NCBI RefSeq assembly: GCF_051014445.1
Contig: NW_027488370.1
Coordinates: 7,192,001-7,256,000, forward strand
Reading direction: 5' to 3'
DNA: 64,000 nucleotides
Source: Colletes latitarsis
Lineage: Eukaryota > Arthropoda > Insecta > Hymenoptera > Colletidae
This document shows positions 60,841-64,000 of this stretch, one piece after another. A model generated the notes under the pieces. That model worked only from the letters and a program-made list of their open reading frames with translations. It ran no database searches and was not told the origin of the DNA. The translations under genes were made by a program, and so were the position numbers. Each line of letters opens with the position of its first letter. Position 1 is the first letter of the stretch.

Positions 60841-61960
60841 CAATATTTTAGAGGATAACGCAAGTTTGGTCTGGGATAGGTCTGGGATTCGCCCTCATCA
60901 GGCTCATACTTTCGCGTTTTTCACATACTTGTTGAACTGATCCTGGGTTTTTTCTGGTTTGGATCACGTAGTAATGTGGGACCACACTGAAACAATCAAT
61001 TAAACCTGGTCTTGATAAATATTTTAGAGGATAACGCAAGTTTGGTCTGGGATAGGTCTGGGATTTGCCCTCATCAGGCTCATACTTTCGCGTTTTTCAC
61101 ATACTTGTTGAACGGATCCTGGGTTTTTTCTGGTTTGGATCACGTAGTAATGTGGGACCACACTGAAACAGTCAATTAAACCTGGTTTTGATCAATATTT
61201 TAGAGAATAATTCATGTTAGGTCTAGGTTAGGTCTGGGATTTGCTCTCATCAGGCTCATACTTTCGCATATTTCTCATACTTCACGGCTAGATCCGGGGC
61301 TGTTTCTGGATTGTATCACGTAGTAATGTGGTACCACGCTGAAACAGTCAATTAAACCTGGTTTCGTTGAATCATTTTAGAGGATAACGCTAGTTAGGTC
61401 TGGGATAGGTCTGGGATTTGCCCTCAGCAGGCTCATACTTTCGCGTTTTTCACATACTTGTTGAACAGATCCTGGGTTTTTTCTGGTTTGCGTCACGTAG
61501 TAGTGCGGTACCACACTGAAACAGTCGATTAAACCAGGTTTCGTTCAATATTTTTGAGGATAATGCATGTTAGGTCTAGGTTAGGCCGGGGATTTTCACT
61601 CATCAGACTCATACTTTCGCATTCTTCACATACTTATTGAACGGATCCTGGGTTTTTACTGGATTGGATCACGTAGTAATGTGGCACCACACTGAAACAG
61701 TCAATTAAACCTGGTTTCGATCAATATTTTTGAGGATAATGCATGTTAGGTCTAGGTTAGGCCTGGGATTTTCACTCATCAGACTCATACTTTCGCATTC
61801 TTCACATACTTGTGAAAGGATTCTGGGTTTTTTCTGGTTTGTAACACGTAGTAATGTGGGACCACACTGAAACAATCAATTAAACCTGGTCATGATAAAT
61901 ATTTTAGAGGATAACGCATGTTAGGTCTGTGTTAGGTCTAGTATTTGCCCTCGTCAGGCT
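60841..61960. repeat. Block J2 (second copy of J1)
   Basis: Second copy of the 54,150-55,269 segment with no net length change. It has GTAACACGTAG near 61,841 where J1 has GTATCACGTAG. It lacks the short patch found in J1. Confidence 0.85.
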
Positions 61961-62928
61961 CATACTTTCGCATATTTCTCATACTTCATGCCTAGATCCT
62001 GGGCTATTTCTGGATTGGATCACGTAGTAATGTGGTACCACACTGAAACGGTCAATTAAACCTGGTTTTGATCAATATTTTAGAGAATAATTCATGTTAT
62101 GTCTAGGTTAGTTCTGGGATTTGCTCTCATCAGGCTCATTCTTTCGCATATTTCACATACTTGATGGCTAGATCCTGGGCTTTCTCTGGATTGCATCACG
62201 TAGTAATGAAGTACAACACTGAAACAGTCAATCAAACCTGGTTTCGATCAACATTTTAGAGGATAACGAAAGTTATGTCTAGTTTAGGCCTGGGGTTTGC
62301 CCTCATCAGACTCATACTTTCGCACACTTCACATACTCGTTGAACAGATCCTGGGTTATTTTCTGGTTTGGATTACATAGTAATGAGGTGCCACACTGAA
62401 ACAGTCGATTAAACCAGGTTTCGATCAATATTTTTGAGGATAACGCATGTTATGTCTAGGTTAGGCCTGGGATTTTCACTCATCAGACTCATACTTTCGC
62501 ATTCTTCACATACTTGTTGAACGGATCCTGGGTTTTTACTGGATTGGATCACGTAGTAATGTGGTACCACACTGAAACAGTCAATTAAACCTGGTTTCGA
62601 TCAATATTTTAGAGGATAACGCAAGTTAGGTCTGGGATAGGTCTGGGATTTGCCCTCATCAGGCTCATATTTTCGCGTTTTTCACATACTTGTTGAACAG
62701 GTCCTGGTTTTTTTCTGGTTTGGATCACGTAGTAGTGTGGTACCACACTGAAACAGTCCATTAAACCTGGTTTGGATCAATATTTTAGAGGATAACGCAT
62801 GTTAGGTCTAGGTTACGTCTGGGATTTTCACTCATCAGGCTCATACTTTCGCGTTTTTCACATACTTGTTGAACAGATCCTGAGTTTTTTCTGGTTTGGG
62901 TCGCGCAGTAATGTGGTACCACACTGAA
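61961..62928. repeat. Monomers after J2, including K3
   Basis: Satellite only. About 62,314-62,928 is the third K copy, with GAGGTGCCACACTG where K1 has GAGGTACCACACTG. Just before it, a diverged monomer has CATTTTAGAGGATAACGAAAG and GTCTAGTTTAGGCCTGGGG near 62,251-62,295. Confidence 0.8.
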
Positions 62929-63280
62929 CCAATCAATTAAACCTGGTTTCGATCAATATTTTAGAGAATAATTCATGTTAGGCCTAGGTTAGGTCTAGGA
63001 TTTGCCCTCATCAGGCTCATGCTTTCGCATATTTCTCATACTTCATGGCTAGATCCTGGGCTGTTTCTGGTTTGGAACACGTAGTAATGTGGGACCACGC
63101 TGAACCAATCAATTAAACCTGGTTTCGATCAATATTTTAGAGAATAATTCATGTTAGGCCTAGGTTAGGTCTAGGATTTGCCCTCATCAGGCTCATGCTT
63201 TCGCATATTTCTCATACTTCATGGCTAGATCCTGGGCTGTTTCTGGATTGTATCACGTAGTAATGTGGTACCACGCTGAA
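62929..63280. repeat. Block L: adjacent single-monomer duplication
   Basis: Two neighbouring monomers (62,929-63,104 and 63,105-63,280) share the unusual set GAACCAATCAATTAAACC, AGAGAATAATTCATG, TTAGGCCTAGGTTAGG and TCATGCTTTCGC. Each is 176 bp. They agree more closely with each other than with other neighbours, apart from the GGTTTGGAACACG/GGATTGTATCACG exchange at the right end. Confidence 0.82.
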
Positions 63281-64000
63281 ACAGTCAATTAAACCTGGTT
63301 TTGATCAATATTTTAGAGGATAACGCAAGTTAGGTCTGGGATAGGTCTGGGATTCGCCCTCATCAGGCTCATACTTTCGCGTTTTTCACATACTTGTTGA
63401 ACAGATCCTGGGTTTTTTCTGGTTTGGGTCACGTAGTAATGTGGTACCACACTGAAACAGTCGATTAAACCAGGTTTCGATCAATATTTTAGAGGACAAC
63501 GCATGTTAGGTCTGGGTCAGTTCTAGGATTTGCCCTCGTCAGGCTCATACTTTCGCATATTTCTCGTACTTCATGGCTAGATCCTGGGCTATTTCTGGTT
63601 TGGATCTCGTAGTAATGTGGTACCACACTGAAACTGTCAATTAAACCTGGTTTGGATCAATATTTTAGAGGATAACGCAAGTTAGGTCTGGGATAGGTCT
63701 GGGATTTGCCCTCAGCAGGCTCATACTTTCGCGTTTTTCACATACATGTTGAACAGATCCTGGATTTCTTCTGGTTTGGATCACGTAGTAATGTGGTACA
63801 ACACTGAAACAGTCCATTAAACCTGGTTTCCATCAATATTTTAGAGGACAACGCATGTTAAGTCTAGGTTAGGCCTGGGATTTGCCTTCATCAGGGTCAT
63901 ACTTTCGCATATTTCTCATTCTTCATGGCTAGATCCTGGGCTGTTTCTGGATTGGATCAGGTAGTAATATGGTACCACACTGAAACAGTCAATTAAACCT
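63281..64000. repeat. Right edge of the window, array continues
   Basis: Satellite monomers run to the last base. The final monomer (from about 63,841: GAGGACAACGCATGTTAAG, GCCTTCATCAGGG, TAATATGGTACC) matches about 58,030-58,190 at an offset of 5,811 bp (33 monomers plus 3 bp). The array therefore extends beyond the window on this side as well. Confidence 0.85.

Larger units (their letters stand above)
1..64000. repeat. 176-bp satellite array filling the whole window
   Basis: Every part of the window is a copy of one monomer of about 176 bp. Landmarks such as GATCACGTAGTAATGTGG, ACCACACTGAAACAGTC, TTTTAGAGGATAACGCA, CATCAGGCTCATACTTTCG and GATCCTGGGTTTTTTCTGG recur in that order at about 176-bp spacing from the first base to the last, and all copies read in the same direction. 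About 364 copies fit. Neighbouring monomers differ at a modest number of positions, mostly drawn from a small set of shared variants. The length is close to a nucleosome plus linker, typical of centromeric or heterochromatic satellites in general; its location in the genome is inferred, not seen. No interruption by unique DNA or a mobile element was found. Confidence 0.98.

Noticed and set aside
122..61039. Recurrent minus-strand reading frames of 60-157 residues (family resembling MRYPLKYLSRPGLIDCFSVV)
   Set aside because: They recur at monomer spacing in step with the satellite. 176 is 2 modulo 3, so the frame shifts with each monomer and no frame stays open through the array. Differences among copies follow the DNA variants, with no sign of protein-level constraint. 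I treat them as chance frames in repeat DNA.
1..64000. CRISPR array
   Set aside because: The spacing is regular, but there are no unique spacers: the whole 176 bp is repeated and the unit is far longer than a CRISPR repeat plus spacer.
1..64000. Telomere made of TTAGG
   Set aside because: TTAGG occurs only once or twice per monomer inside a longer motif and never as an uninterrupted short-unit array.
1..64000. Transposon or retroelement insertion
   Set aside because: No place loses the monomer rhythm. Length changes between block copies are one to three bases or whole monomers, and no terminal repeats or target-site duplications were seen.

Overview
The window is one uninterrupted block of satellite DNA. 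All 64,000 bases are head-to-tail copies of a single monomer of about 176 bp (roughly 364 copies, about 42% G+C in a representative copy), all in the same orientation. I found no unique sequence, gene, RNA gene, transposon or CRISPR array. Reading-frame stretches of 60-157 residues recur at monomer spacing and are by-products of the repeat: 176 is not divisible by 3, so the frame changes with every monomer.

The source is almost certainly a eukaryote, and the block is probably centromeric, pericentromeric or other constitutive heterochromatin. CpG sites are kept in most monomers (TTTCGC, TCACGT, AACGCA, TTCGAT), which argues against strong CpG methylation and decay. A TTAGG-bearing 11-bp tandem motif inside the monomer recalls the arthropod telomere unit. 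An arthropod host is therefore a weak inference; I do not recognise the satellite family.

Layout: 1-8.9 kb carries 'early' variants (TGTGATGCCACA at the dyad) with a 20-monomer duplication (A1/A2). 8.85-16.6 kb is a second 20- to 24-monomer duplication (B1/B2). 17.5-21.75 kb is a 10-monomer higher-order repeat in about 2.4 copies (C). 21.7-26.2 kb is a transition zone of mixed variants. 26.2-34.0 kb is an almost perfect tandem pair of a 22-monomer, 3,872-bp unit (D). 34.2-36.0 kb is a 5-monomer pair (E). 36-46 kb is a mosaic of D- and E-derived pieces. 46.0-51.3 kb is a 14/16-monomer pair (F). 53.3-54.5 kb is a very homogeneous 3-monomer expansion (G). 54-64 kb is a mosaic of dispersed copies of earlier segments (H, I, J, K) with an adjacent-monomer duplication (L).

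The blocks do not share one higher-order period (20, 10, 22, 5, 14, 3). Their copies differ by whole-monomer gains or losses and by short patches. This is what repeated unequal exchange and local gene conversion would leave behind. Each monomer carries a 12-bp palindrome (TGTGGTACCACA), a hyphenated dyad (AAACC-N-GGTTT), an 11-bp tandem motif, a CATACTT sub-repeat and a T-tract. All block boundaries were read by eye from shared variants and may be off by tens of bases.
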